From Mycobacterium ahvazicum (GTDB lineage Bacteria > Actinomycetota > Actinomycetes > Mycobacteriales > Mycobacteriaceae): DNA of 64,000 nucleotides. Below the pieces are notes generated by a model that saw only the letters and a program-made list of their open reading frames with translations, ran no database searches and was not told the DNA's origin. The DNA lies in the NCBI RefSeq assembly GCF_900176255.2, contig NZ_FXEG02000001.1, positions 1-64,000 of the forward strand, in the 5' to 3' direction. Shown piece after piece: positions 37,503 through 48,882 of this stretch. How positions within the stretch are numbered: position 1 is the stretch's first letter; every line of letters starts with the position of its first letter. A program made the translations under genes and the position numbers.

Positions 37503-37889
37503 TCAGCCCAGCGCGTCACGCCGCTCGGCGAGCGGGCGGATCCCCGCAAGGGCCCCGCCCAGCGCAAACAGCGCCGGCAGTGCGGTAGCGACCCGGAACC
37601 ATCCGACGTTCTTGCCCTCCCCGCGCGCGGTCCATGCCGACGCCGCATCCAGGGCATCACATACCGCACCCATCCAAAGCGCGGTGCGCCTCGCCGGCCC
37701 CGCCACCGTTGCGACCCCGATGACCATGTCGCGCGCGCCGAACAAACGAGTCACGTACCGAGAATCGGCGTTGTCTCCAGCACCGGAGACCTGCCCGTGC
37801 CGGGCGAAGGCGCCCGGCCAAAAATAGCCGGTCAATCCGCCGCCGGTACGAGCGATTCCGATGATCAGTGCAAGCGCACGGGTTGACAT
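37503..37889 (-). CDS. Small membrane protein, four hydrophobic segments
   Basis: About 128 residues from the ATG 37889 ('MSTRALALIIGIAR'). Four hydrophobic stretches lie near residues 4-18, 50-65, 70-85 and 100-115. A central 'RLFGARDMVIGV' motif is like that in DUF4267-type membrane proteins. No catalytic motif is visible. It is upstream of, and on the same strand as, the patatin operon, but a 254-base gap separates them, so linkage is uncertain. Confidence 0.6.
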   Translation of the reverse strand: MSTRALALIIGIARTGGGLTGYFWPGAFARHGQVSGAGDNADSRYVTRLFGARDMVIGVATVAGPARRTALWMGAVCDALDAASAWTARGEGKNVGWFRVATALPALFALGGALAGIRPLAERRDALG

Positions 37890-38051
37890 CCCTACTCCTC
37901 GCCGGGGACTTTTGAGTGATCGGGTGACGCAGTCCCCATTGTTGTCAGATCCAGCCGCCGGGCAACGCGTGGGTAGGCGCATGCGCACTGAGCCGACGGC
38001 AACCGGCCCCCGGGATTCGCCCTCCACGTCGTGGCACGCTAATTTTCCTGG

Positions 38052-39047
38052 GTGATCTCCTCAGCTGCTGGCGCTCTTGCGCGGTGGATTGCCCCCGTCC
38101 TGACCGTTGCGACCGTCGCCTGGCTAGGCGTTTCGTCGCAGGCCGTTCCGGCGCCGACGATACGCTTGGCATCCGACGGAAACCCGCTGGCCGGTGCGCC
38201 GTTCTACGTCAACCCCACGTCGGCGGCCATGCGCGCGGCGCAGGCGGCGAACCCGCCCAGTCCCCAGCTGACCGCCGTGGCCAACACGCCGCAGGCGTAC
38301 TGGATCGTCCCGGGGGGCTCGGCGGGCACGGTGGGGAAGTACGTCGGCGACGCGAATGCGGCCGGCGCCATCCCCGTTTTGTCGATCTACGGGATTCCGC
38401 ACCGCGACTGCGGCAGCTTCGCCGCGGGCGGTCTCGGGTCGGGCGCCGACTACCGCGGCTGGATCGACGGCATCGCTTCCGGCATCGGCGCCTCGCGGGT
38501 GGCCATCGTCGTCGAACCCGATGCGCTCGCGATGGCCGACTGCCTGTCGGGTGACGCACGCCAGGAACGTTTCGACTTGATCCGCTACGCCGTCGACACG
38601 CTCACCCGCGACCCGAATGCGGCCGTCTATGTTGATGCGGGTCACCTGCGTTGGCACAGCGCCGAGGACATGGCCGCCCGACTCAACCAGGCCGGTGTCG
38701 GTCACGCGCGAGGCTTCAGCGTCAACACGGCGAACTTCTTCACCACGGATGACGAAATCGGTTACGGCGAGGCGATTTCGGGGCTCACGAATGGTTCGCA
38801 CTACGTGATCGACACGTCACGCAACGGCGCCGGTCCGGCGCCCGACTCCGAGCTCAACTGGTGCAACCCCAGTGGTCGGGCGCTGGGCACCCAGCCCACC
38901 GCCTCGACCGCCGGCGCGCATGCCGACGCTTACTTGTGGATCAAGCGTCCCGGCGAATCCGACGGATCATGCGGCAAGGGCGATCCGCCGGCGGGCACCT
39001 TCGTGAACCAGTACGCCATCGATATGGCCAGCAAGGCAGGCCTGTAG
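38052..39047 (+). CDS. Secreted GH6 family glycoside hydrolase (CelA1-like)
   Basis: A 331-residue protein with an N-terminal hydrophobic signal segment (about 8-30) and the GH6 core: 'IPVLSIYGIPHRDCG', the catalytic-acid region 'VVEPDALA', and 'ELNWCNPSGRALG' with 'YLWIKRPGESDG' near the end. GH6 enzymes are beta-1,4-glucanases (cellulase/cellobiohydrolase). The best known mycobacterial relative is CelA1 (Rv0062), which degrades cellulose. GTG start. It carries no carbohydrate-binding module. Confidence 0.88.
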   Translation: MISSAAGALARWIAPVLTVATVAWLGVSSQAVPAPTIRLASDGNPLAGAPFYVNPTSAAMRAAQAANPPSPQLTAVANTPQAYWIVPGGSAGTVGKYVGDANAAGAIPVLSIYGIPHRDCGSFAAGGLGSGADYRGWIDGIASGIGASRVAIVVEPDALAMADCLSGDARQERFDLIRYAVDTLTRDPNAAVYVDAGHLRWHSAEDMAARLNQAGVGHARGFSVNTANFFTTDDEIGYGEAISGLTNGSHYVIDTSRNGAGPAPDSELNWCNPSGRALGTQPTASTAGAHADAYLWIKRPGESDGSCGKGDPPAGTFVNQYAIDMASKAGL

Positions 39048-39151
39048 CCGAGCGCCCAACGGCGCAGACCGCCTCGGCTTCACCCCCGCCAGCGGACATC
39101 GAGAGGCCGCGGTATCCGTCGGACGGGTGGCGGAACGCATAGCCTGGCGTG

Positions 39152-40030
39152 ATGCTCACCGAGTTGATCGACCTTCCCGGCGGGGACTTCCTGATGGGGT
39201 CCAACGATTTCTACCCGGAGGAGTCGCCCGCGCACACAGTGACAGTCGGGCCTTTTTCGATCGAGCGTCATCCGGTGACCAATGCACAGTTCGACGAATT
39301 CGCTGCGGCAACAGGCTATGTCACTGTCGCCGAGCGTGCCTTGGACCCGGCTGCCTTCCCGGGGGTGCCGCCCGAGGAGTTGGTCGCGGGTGCGCTCGTC
39401 TTCACACCAACCTCGGGACCGGTCGATCTGCGTGCCTGGCGGCAATGGTGGACATGGGTGCCCGGCGCCTGCTGGCGGCACCCTTTCGGGCCGGGATCGA
39501 CGATCGGCGATCGGCTCCAGCACCCCGTGGTGCAGGTGGCTTACCCCGACGCCGCCGCGTATGCGAGCTGGGCGGGACGTCGGCTTCCCAGCGAAGCGCA
39601 GTGGGAGTACGCAGCGCGGGCCAGCGCCGTGTCGACCTACGCATGGGGCGACGAGGTCGCTCCCGGCGATCAACTCATGGCGAATACCTGGCAGGGCAGA
39701 TTCCCCTACCTCAACCACGGCGCCCGAGGCTGGGCGGGTACCTCCCCGGTGGGGACGTTCGCGCCCAACGCTTTTGGGCTGGTCGACATGATCGGCAACG
39801 TCTGGGAATGGACCACCACTCGCTACAGCGCGGGCCACGATCCGAAAAACGCCTCACCGAGCTGCTGTCCGACGTCCGCGACCGGTGATCCGTCGGTCAT
39901 GCAGACGCTCAAGGGTGGTTCTCATCTTTGCGCGCCCGAGTACTGCCACCGCTACCGCCCGGCAGCGCGCTCGTCGCAATCGCAGGACAGCGCGACCACG
40001 CACATCGGATTCCGTTGTATCGCCGGCTGA
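39152..40030 (+). CDS. Formylglycine-generating enzyme (sulfatase activator)
   Basis: A 292-residue FGE-sulfatase family protein. It begins 'MLTELIDLPGGDFLMGSNDF' and ends with the catalytic 'GGSHLCAPEYCHRYRPAARSS', with paired Cys about residues 258 and 263 that bind copper and activate oxygen. 'GNVWEWT' and 'RLPSEAQWEYAAR' are also typical. It converts the Cys of CxPxR in sulfatases to formylglycine. The sulfatase at 41025 carries such a site, so this gene should serve it. The ATG at 39152 was chosen; a GTG is directly before it. Confidence 0.92.
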   Translation: MLTELIDLPGGDFLMGSNDFYPEESPAHTVTVGPFSIERHPVTNAQFDEFAAATGYVTVAERALDPAAFPGVPPEELVAGALVFTPTSGPVDLRAWRQWWTWVPGACWRHPFGPGSTIGDRLQHPVVQVAYPDAAAYASWAGRRLPSEAQWEYAARASAVSTYAWGDEVAPGDQLMANTWQGRFPYLNHGARGWAGTSPVGTFAPNAFGLVDMIGNVWEWTTTRYSAGHDPKNASPSCCPTSATGDPSVMQTLKGGSHLCAPEYCHRYRPAARSSQSQDSATTHIGFRCIAG

Positions 40031-40164
40031 CAGCACGGTCCAGTCGGTGGCGAAACAATGTTGCAAACGCCGCCTCATATGACCTGGCCTAGGGCTTAAC
40101 ACGGTGACAACTGGCGTAACATTCCGCTAACCGCCGCCCGAGTGTTTGGTGGCACAGTGAGCTC

Positions 40165-40968
40165 ATGCCACGGCGCCCGCACGTTCCTCCCAAGGACTTT
40201 CCCCGTCCTGTCACCCGGGAGTACGCCGGAACGCGCGCCGATGCTGCACGGTGGGTTCGCGACGTGTTGCGCAGTCAGATCCTCGAAGGCGTCTACGGCG
40301 GATTGGCTGCTGCGCGACCGCCATTGCCGTCGGAGTCCGAACTCGCCGCCGAACTCGGGGTCAGCCGCAACGCCATCCGTGAAGCTCTGGAACTGCTGCG
40401 CGGCGAAGGGCTGATCACCCGGGTGCAGGGCTCGGGCACATTCGTTACCGGCGCAAAACTGCGCCAGCACCTCGACCGCCTGGAGGGCCTGGCCGAATCG
40501 CTGGCCGGGCACCGGCTTCCGGTGGACAACGAAGTGCTCTCGGTGCGCGAAGCCACCGCCACCCCGTTTGTGGCAGCCAAACTTCAGTTGCCGGAGAACG
40601 CTCCGATTCTGTTCATCGAACGGCTCCGTTCCGTCGGCGGTCTGCCGTTGTCACTGGATACCACCTCACTTCGAGTCGGAGCCATTCCGATGGATGCCAA
40701 CCTCGACAAGCAAGATGTTTTTGCGCTCATCGAGCAGGAACTGGGGGTGCGTCTGGGTTGGGCCGAGATCACCGTCGAATCCGTTGCGGCCGACCCAAAT
40801 ACCGCCAAGCTCCTGCAGATCCGCACCGGGGCGCCCCTGCTGCTGCTGCATCGCCTGACCCATCTGCGCGACGGCACGCCGTTCGACTTGGAAACCGTGC
40901 GCTATCGGGGTGACAGATGCTCGCTGGTCACCACCGCCGCGCGAGAGGATGCACCGCCGCCACCGTAG
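40165..40968 (+). CDS. GntR-family transcriptional regulator (HutC/UTRA type)
   Basis: A 267-residue regulator. The N-terminal winged HTH includes 'LPSESELAAELGVSRNAIREALELLRGEGLITRVQGSGTF' (only key parts quoted as a family hallmark: LPSE...ELGVSRNAI...QGSGTF). The C-terminal part is a UTRA ligand domain ('ILFIERLRSVGGLPLSLDT'). It lies between FGE and sulfatase, all on the plus strand, and probably controls the sulfatase genes in response to a sulfated compound or its product. Confidence 0.88.
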   Translation: MPRRPHVPPKDFPRPVTREYAGTRADAARWVRDVLRSQILEGVYGGLAAARPPLPSESELAAELGVSRNAIREALELLRGEGLITRVQGSGTFVTGAKLRQHLDRLEGLAESLAGHRLPVDNEVLSVREATATPFVAAKLQLPENAPILFIERLRSVGGLPLSLDTTSLRVGAIPMDANLDKQDVFALIEQELGVRLGWAEITVESVAADPNTAKLLQIRTGAPLLLLHRLTHLRDGTPFDLETVRYRGDRCSLVTTAAREDAPPPP

Positions 40969-41024
40969 TCAGCGCCAGTTCCTCACCACGACAACGCTTT
41001 ACCCGATTGAGAGGTAGCACAGCC

Positions 41025-42377
41025 ATGCCCAAACAACCCAACATCGTATATTTCCACGTCGACAATCTCGGTCTGGGCGAACTCGGCTGCTACGGCGGTG
41101 GGATGTTGCGCGGCGCCGATACCGCCCGCATCGACGCCTTCGCCGCCGAAGCACTGAAACTGTCGCACTTCGTCGTCGAACCCCAGTGCACACCCACGCG
41201 ATCGGCGCTGATGACGGGCCGCTACCCGATCCGTTCGGGCAATCACACCATCGCCCTGGGCGGCAACGACGGCGGGATCGTGGCCTGGGAGCGCACCATG
41301 GGTGACATCCTGTCTGAGGCCGGCTATGCCACTGCCTGTTACGGCAAATGGCACATCGGTGCCGAGGACGGCCGCTGGCCCACCGACCACGGATTCGACG
41401 AATGGTACGGACCGGCGCGCACCTACGACGAGTGCCTGTGGCCGGATGATCCTTGGTACGACGGCGATCGCGATGGCTACTCTTACATGTACGACGGCAC
41501 CAAGCAGGACGGTGTGCGCACCACCGATCAGCAGTTGACGGTCAAACTCAAGGGCGAGGTCGACGCCGAATATGACCGCCGGGCAAAGACTTTCATGAAG
41601 CGCAGCGTCGAGGCCGGCAAGCCGTTCTACCTGTACCACAACCACTCGCTGATGCACTTCCCGATGGTGGTGCGCGAGGAGTTCAAGGGCAAGAGCAGCA
41701 ACGGCGAGTGGGGCGACTCGCTGCTGATGCTCGACCACGACTTCGGCAGCATCCTCGATACGCTGACGGAATTGGGCATCGCCGACAACACGATCGTTGT
41801 TTTCGCCGGAGACAACGGCCCGGAAGATCATCTGCTGGGCCGGGGTACCGCGGGCTTCTTCGACGGTTCGTACTTCAGCTCCGCCGAAGGCGGCATCCGC
41901 ACTCCGTGCCTGATCCGCTGGCCGGACAACGTCGCGGTCCGGGAAAGCAACGAGATGGTGCACGTCACCGACATGTTCCCGACGCTGCTGCGCTGGGCTG
42001 GATGTGAAATTCCGGACGACCGCATCATCGACGGTATTGATCAACGCGAATTCTTCGGCGGCGCTGAGGAATCCGGCCGAGAAGGTTGCATGGTGTGGCT
42101 CAACGAAGAGCTCCACGCGGTCAAATGGTCTCAGTTCAAGATCAGCTTCAAACGCCAACAGCATTTTCACGATCCCGAGATCCCGCTCGGCTTCGCCCGC
42201 ATTATCAATCTTCTCGAAGACCCGAAGGAACGCGAGGCGGTCAACCAAACCTTCGTCCGGTGGTGGGTCATGCAGCACGCCCGCCGTCTCATCCGTAACT
42301 TCGAGGAGAGCGCGCAGACCGAGCAGCTGATCCCTGCGGGCGCACCGATCGACTTCGTACCGGCCCGCAACGACTAG
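41025..42377 (+). CDS. Type I sulfatase (arylsulfatase family)
   Basis: A 450-residue sulfatase from the ATG 41025 (GAGAGGTAG upstream). The formylglycine site 'CTPTRSALMTGR' starts at about Cys56, exactly the CxPxR that FGE modifies. 'NIVYFHVDNLGLGELG' at the N-terminus and 'VVFAGDNGPE' supply metal ligands. It hydrolyses a sulfate ester, releasing sulfate, which the SulP permease and transporter downstream might also help supply. There is no signal peptide, so it is likely cytoplasmic. The substrate cannot be told. Confidence 0.9.
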   Translation: MPKQPNIVYFHVDNLGLGELGCYGGGMLRGADTARIDAFAAEALKLSHFVVEPQCTPTRSALMTGRYPIRSGNHTIALGGNDGGIVAWERTMGDILSEAGYATACYGKWHIGAEDGRWPTDHGFDEWYGPARTYDECLWPDDPWYDGDRDGYSYMYDGTKQDGVRTTDQQLTVKLKGEVDAEYDRRAKTFMKRSVEAGKPFYLYHNHSLMHFPMVVREEFKGKSSNGEWGDSLLMLDHDFGSILDTLTELGIADNTIVVFAGDNGPEDHLLGRGTAGFFDGSYFSSAEGGIRTPCLIRWPDNVAVRESNEMVHVTDMFPTLLRWAGCEIPDDRIIDGIDQREFFGGAEESGREGCMVWLNEELHAVKWSQFKISFKRQQHFHDPEIPLGFARIINLLEDPKEREAVNQTFVRWWVMQHARRLIRNFEESAQTEQLIPAGAPIDFVPARND

Positions 42378-44336
<1,959 letters not shown>

Positions 44337-44348
44337 ACGGTCGCCGAA

Positions 44349-44693
44349 TCACACCCCGAGTGCCAGATAGGCAACCACGACTACCGTCAACGCCACGACC
44401 AAGACGGCGACAATAGGTACCGCGGCGCGAGCGCATAGTTGCGGAGGCAGTGGGCGGACCGTGAGAGTGCGGCGCCGGCGGATACCCACGGCGAACACCG
44501 TGAGCGCGAGTAACGCTGCCGCACTGCCGATACCGAGTCGGACGGTGCTCCCGTTCGGGTCGGTCACGGTGCGATCCTTGAGAACAATGAACACCCCGGA
44601 GGCGACGACGGACAGTGACGTACGCGTCCAGGACAGTGCCGTGCGTTCGGGCTGCATCCCGCGGTCCGGCGACGTGGCTGCCGAGTGGATCAT
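44349..44693 (-). CDS. DUF202 (YidH-like) membrane protein
   Basis: A 114-residue protein with the DUF202 opening '[18 protein letters not shown]' and three hydrophobic segments. Its start overlaps the preceding DUF202 gene's stop by four bases. Function unknown in the family. It converges with gyrB across a 12-base gap. Confidence 0.75.
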   Translation of the reverse strand: MIHSAATSPDRGMQPERTALSWTRTSLSVVASGVFIVLKDRTVTDPNGSTVRLGIGSAAALLALTVFAVGIRRRRTLTVRPLPPQLCARAAVPIVAVLVVALTVVVVAYLALGV

Positions 44694-45097
44694 CGGCTGA
44701 CGCCGGACGCGGCCAATGCCAGGGCTACTGTCACCAAGCCGACCGTAATCAGGGCCACCGCCAAGTAGATCGGAGTGGACGGCCGGGGCAAGGGTTGATC
44801 AAGGCGCATCGCGTGGTCGACTTGGCTCCAACGATGCAGGCCAGCAGCCGAAGTCAGCATCGCCACGGTGCCGAGCACACCGCCGAGGATATGCCGCAGC
44901 CCCGGGACGGCCAATTCCGGCAGGAACTGCACGACACCGACCGCCGCGGCAAGCAAGCCCAGCGCGGTGCGCTGCCATGCCAGAAATGTCCGCTCGTTCG
45001 CCAGTGTGAATCGATAGTCCGGTTCGGCAGCGGTGGCGGTGGATGCTGCACCGTTGGCGTCCAATGTGGTTGACGAGCTTGTAGATTCCACAATCAT
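44690..45097 (-). CDS. DUF202 (YidH-like) membrane protein, first of a pair
   Basis: A 135-residue protein. After a low-complexity polar N-terminus it reads '[20 protein letters not shown]', the DUF202 signature, and has three hydrophobic segments. Paired DUF202 genes are common in mycobacteria and may form a hetero-complex. Function unknown. Confidence 0.78.
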   Translation of the reverse strand: MIVESTSSSTTLDANGAASTATAAEPDYRFTLANERTFLAWQRTALGLLAAAVGVVQFLPELAVPGLRHILGGVLGTVAMLTSAAGLHRWSQVDHAMRLDQPLPRPSTPIYLAVALITVGLVTVALALAASGVSR

Positions 45098-45327
45098 CTA
45101 GTCTTTCGGTGGCCGTGGTTCGGCGCCAGAGCGGCGGTGGTGGCGTAACTCAAGTGTCATGTGCGCCGTTCTCGGCGCCGAAGACTGCCACGCGATGCCA
45201 TGGCGAACCGCGCCCGGATGCCGAACCGCGGCACCGTGACCTTCGCGGCTCGAAAACGCCAGATGGCGTAACGGTGGCGCAACGTCCAGTGATCGAGCGG
45301 TAATAGATTGCCCCGACGCTGGACTGC

Positions 45328-46803
45328 GTGGACGACGTAAGACAGACCGACCGTCCCGGCCGACGCACCGGGCGAGCCCCCTGGTCGCGTGCGCGGGCGG
45401 TCGCCGCCGCGCTCGTCGTGCCCGCAGTGCAGATGCTCAGCGGATGCGGCCTACTCAGCGAGGGCGCCGAGGTGGTCAACGTGGGCTACCAGTCCAAGAC
45501 CATCAACACCGTCAATGTCGGAACTTTGATGCGCGATCGCGGTGAGTTCGAAAAGGCGCTGGGCCAACTCGGCAAGTCCACCGGCAAGAAGTACCGCGTT
45601 GTATGGCAGGACTTCGCCTCCGGTGCACCTCTCACCGCGCAGATGATCGCGACGCATGTGGACATCGGCTCGATGGGCGACTACCCGCTACTTGCCAACG
45701 GATCGAAGACCAAAAGGTACAGCGATTCCGAAACCGAACTGATCGCTACCACCGGCTATAGCCTGCGCGGTTCCCTCAACCAGGTCGTGGTGCCCACCGG
45801 TTCCGCCGCCCACACACTCGCCGACCTCGTCGGCAAGCGGGTGTCGACCAGCCTTGGATCGGCGGGGGACGGCATGTTCTCAACCGCGTTGCAACACAAC
45901 GGTATCGACACGCATGCCATCCACATTGTGAACCAGGATCCGTCGATCGGGGCCTCGGCGATCGACGGCGGGCAAGTCGACGCATTGGCGCAGTTCGTGC
46001 CGTGGCCGCAGCTGGTGATTTTCCGCAACCAGGGCCGGCTGCTTTACGACGGCGGCGACAACGAGGTGCCGACCTTCCACGGCGTCGTCGTCCGCAGACA
46101 GTTCGCCGACGCCAACCACGACGTGATGGCCGCGTTCATGCAGGCGATGAAGACGACCACCGACTACATCGTCGCGAATCCGCTCTCGGCCGCGTTACGG
46201 GTGAGCCAGCTCACCGGCATCGAACCCGAGGTTGTCTATCTCTATAACGGACCCAACGGCCTGGTGTCTTTTGACATGACGCTCAAGCAACAACTCGTGC
46301 TGGCTGCCGACAACGTCAAGAAATTCCTGGTCGCCCGGGGGTCGGTGAGCAAGGACTTCGACGTCGCGTCGTTCATCAATGACGAATACTTGCGGGAGCT
46401 GTTCGGCCCCGACTACGAGCGCCGGCGCGCCGACGTCGCGAACGCCAGCCGGCTGACCGGATACGACGGCGTGTGCCGTCAGCCCGTCGGCGATCCGGCC
46501 GAGGCGTCGGAGCTGTGGCCGCAAGGCGCCGCCACCACTACCGTAGCGGCCACGCCGACGTGCCTGCTGCGCCAGGTTGCGGCCACCGCCGCGGTGCGGG
46601 CCGCTTACGTGCCCGACGCTATCAGCCACACCAGATTGCTCGCGAATCACGCTGTCTGGCTTGATGATCCGACCGCGCCGGCGATGCAGCGTTACAAACC
46701 ATTTGCGACCGACGCCGGCGCCGAGTTCTACCGCGCGCGTCACCCGGCGGCCACGCCGCTCACTTATCCGGCAGCTGTAGCGCAGTCTCGGTCGCTGGGA
46801 TAG
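45328..46803 (+). CDS. ABC transporter substrate-binding lipoprotein (sulfonate/taurine/nitrate type)
   Basis: A 491-residue lipoprotein. Lipobox LSGC places the lipidated Cys at residue 40. The body ('INTVNVGTLMRDRG', 'VDIGSMGDYPLLANG', 'DALAQFVPWPQLV') fits the NMT1/SsuA-TauA periplasmic family. It is longer than usual: about 120 residues follow the normal end (from 'NASRLTGYDGVCRQPVGD'), a tail with extra Cys residues whose function I do not recognise. First gene of a plus-strand operon with permease, ATPase, a small protein and SulP. Given the sulfatase and SulP nearby, a sulfur compound is the likely ligand. GTG start. Confidence 0.82.
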   Translation: MDDVRQTDRPGRRTGRAPWSRARAVAAALVVPAVQMLSGCGLLSEGAEVVNVGYQSKTINTVNVGTLMRDRGEFEKALGQLGKSTGKKYRVVWQDFASGAPLTAQMIATHVDIGSMGDYPLLANGSKTKRYSDSETELIATTGYSLRGSLNQVVVPTGSAAHTLADLVGKRVSTSLGSAGDGMFSTALQHNGIDTHAIHIVNQDPSIGASAIDGGQVDALAQFVPWPQLVIFRNQGRLLYDGGDNEVPTFHGVVVRRQFADANHDVMAAFMQAMKTTTDYIVANPLSAALRVSQLTGIEPEVVYLYNGPNGLVSFDMTLKQQLVLAADNVKKFLVARGSVSKDFDVASFINDEYLRELFGPDYERRRADVANASRLTGYDGVCRQPVGDPAEASELWPQGAATTTVAATPTCLLRQVAATAAVRAAYVPDAISHTRLLANHAVWLDDPTAPAMQRYKPFATDAGAEFYRARHPAATPLTYPAAVAQSRSLG

Positions 46804-46835
46804 CCGACAACAGACCCCGTAGAGGAAGGAACCCC

Positions 46836-47726
46836 GTGACAACCACACTGAACCCCCATCAACTGGCCGTCAAACCCACACCAGCCTTGCCGGCCTCAGC
46901 ACCGCGGCTCAGCTCGCGGCGGCGGATCACCTGGCGCATTCCGGCGGGCATACGGCGCCGCGCTGCGGCATTGTTCCTGCCGCTGATTCCGATCACCGCG
47001 TTCGTCGCGCTGTGGCAGATGCTCACTGCTCACAACGTTGTCGCTTGGCTGCGATTTAATCGGATGCCCGCCCCGATGCGGGTCGTCGACGCCCTGGCTG
47101 CGCGGATCAGCTCCGGGGGTTATTACGACGACTTGCTGGCAAGCCTGCAGCGGATTCTGCTCGGGTTCGGGCTTGCCGCAGCGGCCGGCATCGCCCTGGG
47201 AGTCTTGATCGGTCGCTCACCGACAGCAAGGATGACGCTGCGGCCCTTCATTGAGATCGTGCGGCCCATCCCGGCGATAGCCCTGGTCCCGCTGACCATC
47301 CTGCTGTTTCCTTCCAGCGAACAGGGCATCGTCTTCATCACCTTCTTCGCCGCTTTCTTTCCCGTCGTGGTCAGCACCATCCATGCCATGGAATCGCTAC
47401 CGAAGGTGTGGGAAGAGGCCGCCAAAACAATGGGGGCGGGCCGACTGTCACTCTTATGGCACGTGATCCTCCCTGGTGCACTGCCCGGCATCTTCGCCGG
47501 CCTGTCCGTCGCGATGGGCGTGGCGTGGATCTGTGTGGTGAGCGCCGAGATGATTTCCGGACAGTTCGGTATCGGCTACTACACCTGGCAGTCCTACGGC
47601 CTGCTGGACTACCCGGGGGTGGTCGTCGGCATGATCTCGATCGGCGCGTTGGGCCTGATGACGGCGTGGGCAGTAGAACGTGTGGGCCGGCGAGTTAACC
47701 ACTGGTTACCAAGGGCCGGCCAGTGA
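46836..47726 (+). CDS. ABC transporter permease (SsuC/TauC type)
   Basis: A 296-residue inner-membrane permease with about six hydrophobic segments and the EAA loop 'EEAAKTMGAGRLSLLWHVILPG' around residues 190-210. 'SSEQGIVFITFFAAFFPV' is typical of the sulfonate/taurine/nitrate permeases. It follows the binding protein by 32 bases and overlaps the ATPase gene by four bases. GTG start with AGGAAGGAA upstream. Confidence 0.87.
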   Translation: MTTTLNPHQLAVKPTPALPASAPRLSSRRRITWRIPAGIRRRAAALFLPLIPITAFVALWQMLTAHNVVAWLRFNRMPAPMRVVDALAARISSGGYYDDLLASLQRILLGFGLAAAAGIALGVLIGRSPTARMTLRPFIEIVRPIPAIALVPLTILLFPSSEQGIVFITFFAAFFPVVVSTIHAMESLPKVWEEAAKTMGAGRLSLLWHVILPGALPGIFAGLSVAMGVAWICVVSAEMISGQFGIGYYTWQSYGLLDYPGVVVGMISIGALGLMTAWAVERVGRRVNHWLPRAGQ

Positions 47727-48526
47727 GCACCGGTGCGGTTCGGCTGGCCGGCTTGAAGCTGGGATTCAACGGAGTCGTCGCCGCCAACGTCACCCTGGAC
47801 ATCGATCCAGGCGAGGTCGTCGTCTTCCTCGGTCCGTCGGGATGCGGAAAGTCGACAATCCTGCGAGCGCTGGCCGGACTCCTGACTCCGCTGAGCGGGC
47901 ACGCCGCCGTCGACGGCGCACCTGTCGCGGGCGATGCAGCCCAGTGCGCCATGGTCTTTCAGGAAGACGCACTGTTCCCGTGGCGCACCGCGCTGAAGAA
48001 CGTCATGTACCCGATTCGGCTGCGCGGGCTCCGGGGCAAGGCGGCGAAAGCCGCGGCGCAAGGCCGCCTCGATCAGGTAGGCCTCGGATCCTACGGGGAC
48101 CATCTGCCGAGCCATCTGTCCGGCGGCATGCGCCAGCGAGTTCAACTCGCCCGCACCCTGGCGTGCGAGCCAAAGGTGATGCTGATGGACGAACCATTCG
48201 GTGCTCTGGATGCTCAGACTCGACTGGAAATGCAACGACTACTGATGACGGTGTGGGAGCAACAGAAGATGACCATCCTGTTCGTCACTCACGACGTCGA
48301 CGAGGCACTGTTGCTCGCTGATCGCATCGTATTGCTGAGCCACCGGCCCGCTAAGGTCGCAGGCATCATCACGATCGACGAACCACGTTCTCCGGCAGCG
48401 CAATTCACCGAAGGCTACCAACGGCGGCGTTACGACATCCTGCAATTTCTGGGGCACGACCCGGATGACCGACAAGACGCGCCGCGCCCCGCGTGCCACT
48501 CCGCCGTAGGCGGTGAAGGACAGTGA
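47723..48526 (+). CDS. ABC transporter ATPase (SsuB/TauB type)
   Basis: A 267-residue ATPase: Walker A 'GPSGCGKST' (about 33-41), signature 'LSGGMRQRV', Walker B 'VMLMDEPFGALD' and H-loop 'FVTHDVDEA'. It energises import of the ligand captured by the lipoprotein. GTG start overlapping the permease stop (GTGA), and its own stop overlaps the next start, so the genes are translationally coupled. Confidence 0.9.
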   Translation: MSTGAVRLAGLKLGFNGVVAANVTLDIDPGEVVVFLGPSGCGKSTILRALAGLLTPLSGHAAVDGAPVAGDAAQCAMVFQEDALFPWRTALKNVMYPIRLRGLRGKAAKAAAQGRLDQVGLGSYGDHLPSHLSGGMRQRVQLARTLACEPKVMLMDEPFGALDAQTRLEMQRLLMTVWEQQKMTILFVTHDVDEALLLADRIVLLSHRPAKVAGIITIDEPRSPAAQFTEGYQRRRYDILQFLGHDPDDRQDAPRPACHSAVGGEGQ

Positions 48527-48882
48527 CGACAGAAAGCGACCTGAGAACACCGCGAGATCTCAGCGCCAACGCGCACCGCGGCCGCTACCACGTGCCCTAC
48601 GTATCGGTGCGCGAACATATCCCGTACTCTGCCGCCGAGAGCCTCCGGCCAGCGAGCCACCAATTCCCGACGGCCTCTGGGCATTACGCCGACATCGCAC
48701 AAGCACGTCTATTCGCCGACCTGTTGCGGGCAGAGCATGCCGAGCTGGGAGCCGCCGCGGGACTCGGCGCACGTGGGCGCGCTGCCCCGTGTCCTCCCGA
48801 CCAGATGGTGTTGTTGCAAGCAAGGATGCGAGAAGTCCGCCAACTTCTCGAGGCCCTGGAACAGCGGTTTCCGTGGTCATGA
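48523..48882 (+). CDS. Small unknown protein coupled between ABC ATPase and SulP
   Basis: A 119-residue soluble protein. Both ends overlap neighbours by four bases, GTGA with the ATPase and ATGA with SulP, so it is almost certainly translated. The first half is polar and aromatic ('GRYHVPYVSVREHIPY'); the second is helical ('DIAQARLFADLLRAEHAEL', 'QMVLLQARMREVRQLLEAL'). No family recognised. An accessory or regulatory role in transport is possible. Confidence 0.65.
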   Translation: MTTESDLRTPRDLSANAHRGRYHVPYVSVREHIPYSAAESLRPASHQFPTASGHYADIAQARLFADLLRAEHAELGAAAGLGARGRAAPCPPDQMVLLQARMREVRQLLEALEQRFPWS

